64,000 nucleotides of DNA from Porphyrobacter sp. Its GTDB lineage: Bacteria; Pseudomonadota; Alphaproteobacteria; Sphingomonadales; Sphingomonadaceae. The notes under the pieces were generated by a model. The model did not search any database and was not told the origin of the DNA. It saw only the letters and a program-made list of their open reading frames with translations. Within the stretch, counting starts at the first letter, position 1. Every line of letters starts with the position of its first letter. Positions 62,453 through 64,000 of this stretch are shown in pieces. The DNA lies in the NCBI GenBank assembly GCA_017744315.1, contig JAGIBN010000008.1, forward strand, positions 104,806 to 168,805, given 5' to 3'. A program made the translations under genes and the position numbers.

Positions 62453-63615
62453 ACCGGGACACGTTCTCCACCTCGCGCCGCGAGGTCCTGGCCGGAATGG
62501 CCGCCCTGCCGGTGGTGGCTCATGCCTCGGGCGCCCTGGCCGCGACACCGGCGTCCGGCGCAGACGGAGCCAGCCTCAACGCTCTGGCCCAGCGCAAGGG
62601 GCGCCGCTTCGGCAGCGCCATTGCCTGGAACAAGGGCACCGACGGGGGCTCGATCCAGAACCCCAACTACACCCGCATCATCAAGGCCGAGTGCGGCATC
62701 GTCGTGCCCGAGAACGAGATGAAGTGGCAATGGACCCGCCCCGGCCCGGACAAGTTCGACTTCGCCCTCATGGACGACATCGTCCGCTGGACCCAGGCCA
62801 ACGGCATTGCCATCCGCGGCCACACTCTTCTCTGGCACCGCCCCAAGTGGTTCCCGGAGTGGCTCAATAATTACGACTTTGGCGCCAATCCCGTGCAAGA
62901 GGCCGAGCGCCTGCTGACCACGCACATCCGTACCGTGACCGATCGCTATCGCGGCGTCATCACCAGCTACGACGTGGTCAACGAAGCCATTGACCACGAC
63001 ACCAACGGCCTGATGGAAACCAGTCTGTCGCGAGCGATGCGCGGGGCCGAGGGCGTGCTCGACCTGGCGTTCCACACCGCGCGCGAACAACTTCCCGATG
63101 CCGAGCTGGTCTACAACGACTACATGAGCTGGGAGCCGCCCCACGCCAAGCATTGCGCCGACGTGCTGCGGCTGCTCGAAGGATTCCGCAAGCGCAACGT
63201 GCCCGTCGACACCCTGGGTATCCAGTCACACATCGAGAACTTCTCGATCGACCCTGCTACCGGCGTCGGCCCTTATAGGGAGCGCGAGTGGCGCCAGTTC
63301 CTCGATGAGGTGGTGGCGATGGGTTACAAGCTTCTGATCACCGAGTTCGACGTCAAGGACAAGGCGCTGCCCGCGGCGATCCCGGAACGCGATGCCAAGG
63401 TGGCCGAGTTCTCGCGGCGTTATTTCGAGGTGATGCTCGATTACGAGCAGCTGGGCGACATTCTCGCCTGGGGCATGGTCGACAAGTTCAGCTGGCTGCA
63501 GGGCTTTGCCCCGCGTGATGACGGGCTTGAGGTGCGCTGCTGTCCGTATGACTCAAGCTATCAAGCGAAGCCGCTTCGCGAGGCTATCGCCGGGACTTTG
63601 GCGGCGTCGGTTTAG
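62449..63615 (+). CDS. GH10 endo-1,4-beta-xylanase
   Basis: Secreted GH10 xylanase of 388 residues, cutting the xylan backbone. The leader TSRREVLAGMAALPVVAHA carries a twin arginine and looks like a Tat signal. Barrel motifs: NEMKWQWTRPGPDKFDF, IRGHTLLWHRPKWFP, acid/base Glu179 in DVVNEAI, NDYMSWEPP, GIQSHIENF and nucleophile Glu299 in ITEFDVKD; near the end WGMVDKFSWL. No carbohydrate-binding module. It ends the operon, and its start overlaps the MFS stop (ATGA). Confidence 0.95.
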   Translation: MNRDTFSTSRREVLAGMAALPVVAHASGALAATPASGADGASLNALAQRKGRRFGSAIAWNKGTDGGSIQNPNYTRIIKAECGIVVPENEMKWQWTRPGPDKFDFALMDDIVRWTQANGIAIRGHTLLWHRPKWFPEWLNNYDFGANPVQEAERLLTTHIRTVTDRYRGVITSYDVVNEAIDHDTNGLMETSLSRAMRGAEGVLDLAFHTAREQLPDAELVYNDYMSWEPPHAKHCADVLRLLEGFRKRNVPVDTLGIQSHIENFSIDPATGVGPYREREWRQFLDEVVAMGYKLLITEFDVKDKALPAAIPERDAKVAEFSRRYFEVMLDYEQLGDILAWGMVDKFSWLQGFAPRDDGLEVRCCPYDSSYQAKPLREAIAGTLAASV

Positions 63616-63618
63616 GAA

Positions 63619-63756
63619 AAATCCTCCCCGAGCTTGCTCGGGGAGGGGGACCGTCCGCGCAGCGGATGGTGGAGGGGCGTTGTGTTGTTCCGCCTACCCC
63701 TCCGTCACGCTCCTGCGGAGCGCGCCACCTCCCCGAGGCGAGCTCGGGGAGGATTT
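63619..63756. repeat. Composite palindromic intergenic repeat, unit 1
   Basis: 138-base inverted structure just after the GH10 stop. The left arm AAATCCTCCCCGAGC...GGGGAGG (63619-63648) is itself a hairpin and continues GGGGACCG-hairpin-TGGTGGAGGGGC. The right arm (about 63697-63756) reads on the other strand as AAATCCTCCCCGAG...GGGGAGG, then GTGGC-hairpin-TGACGGAGGGG. Two arm types, A (ACCG...TGGTGG) and B (GTGGC...TGACGG), face each other. The first hairpin could also end GH10 transcription. Confidence 0.75.
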
Positions 63757-63781
63757 GAACCACCCAAAGGTACGAGTGCCC

Positions 63782-63925
63782 AATCCTCCCTGTCGCGAAG
63801 CGATGGGGAGGTGGCAGACGCCGCAGGCGGCTGACGGAGGGGCTAGAGGCACGACGCCGGCCCCTCCACCACGCTGCTGCACAGCGCGGTCCCCCTCCCC
63901 ATGAGCTTCGCTCACAGGGAGGATT
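63782..63925. repeat. Composite palindromic intergenic repeat, unit 2 (opposite orientation)
   Basis: 144-base unit, separated from unit 1 by about 25 bases. Left arm AATCCTCCCTGTCGCGAAG...GGGGAGG is type B (GTGGCAGACGCCGCAGGCGGCTGACGGAGGGG). The right arm, read on the other strand, is type A (AAATCCTCCCTGTGAGC...GGGGAGGGGGACCG...TGGTGGAGGGGC). So the A-B order is inverted relative to unit 1. Hairpin loops and stems differ with compensating changes, suggesting that structure is kept. Confidence 0.72.
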
Positions 63926-64000
63926 TCAGACACACCAAACCACCCGCTGGCGAGTGCGGGCCTAACGCCGGGAGAGAAACAAGCGGACGGGCGAGGCCGG

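Larger units (their letters stand above)
63616..64000. other. Terminal gene-free stretch
   Basis: 385 bases after the GH10 gene with no supported gene. It holds the two composite palindromic units, then a hairpin-like CCCGC...GCGGG near 63944-63960. Short open frames here follow the repeats and have no ribosome sites or signal sequences worth calling. The window ends before the next gene. Confidence 0.7.

Noticed and set aside
63640..63930. Small ORFs in the terminal region as genes
   Set aside because: They are reading frames through palindromic repeats, without ribosome sites or meaningful composition.

Overview
The window is GC-rich chromosomal DNA from an alphaproteobacterium, most likely a sphingomonad (Sphingomonadales). 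The inference rests on protein character, the NodT-type lipoprotein and RND modules, the Weimberg xylose genes, and the GC-rich composite palindromes at the right end. It is almost fully coding, with many 4-bp start/stop overlaps. There is no rRNA, CRISPR array, transposase or phage gene. One tRNA, tRNA-Leu(GAG), is present.

Layout. (1) 34-9413: a glutathione-dependent formaldehyde to formate to CO2 cluster. It holds class III alcohol dehydrogenase, two tandem VOC proteins, S-formylglutathione hydrolase, and an NAD-dependent molybdenum formate dehydrogenase (fdsG-fdsB-mobA-fdsA-fdsD-fdhD) with the Mo-cofactor gene mobA embedded. (2) 9434-14571: a VIT/CCC1-like membrane protein, a methyltransferase, metX-metW on the minus strand, and hisC plus a prephenate dehydrogenase. 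(3) 14609-17439: ftsE-ftsX-ydcF-plsC envelope operon (minus). (4) 17590-19102: zinc-ribbon membrane protein, a small secreted protein, tRNA-Leu. (5) 19103-25875: RND efflux system (adaptor, pump, outer-membrane lipoprotein) with a TetR regulator. (6) 26002-35419: CHASE4 histidine kinase, DEAD-box helicase, M16 peptidase, glutaminase, and a few small envelope proteins.

(7) 35597-63615 is the most distinctive part: a xylan/xylose locus. Polymer-degrading genes encode GH10 xylanase, GH67 alpha-glucuronidase, GH43, three GH3 enzymes, a GH5 enzyme and two esterases. Xylose is then oxidised by a full set of Weimberg-pathway candidates: xylB dehydrogenase, xylC lactonase, xylD xylonate dehydratase, xylX 2-keto-3-deoxyxylonate dehydratase and xylA alpha-ketoglutarate semialdehyde dehydrogenase, ending in the TCA cycle. 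A LacI-family regulator sits inside the locus. I find the palindrome TGGTAGCGCTATCA twice, at two divergent promoters 13.9 kb apart, each time at exactly the same offset from a -35/-10 pair. A 13/14 match lies before the first GH3 gene. This points to one LacI regulon covering the whole locus.

(8) 63616-64000 has no gene. It holds two opposed composite palindromic repeat units typical of mobile intergenic repeats.

Functional assignments come from reading motifs and gene context; no database search was possible. Start codons were chosen by ribosome-binding sites, overlaps and signal peptides, and are noted where doubtful.
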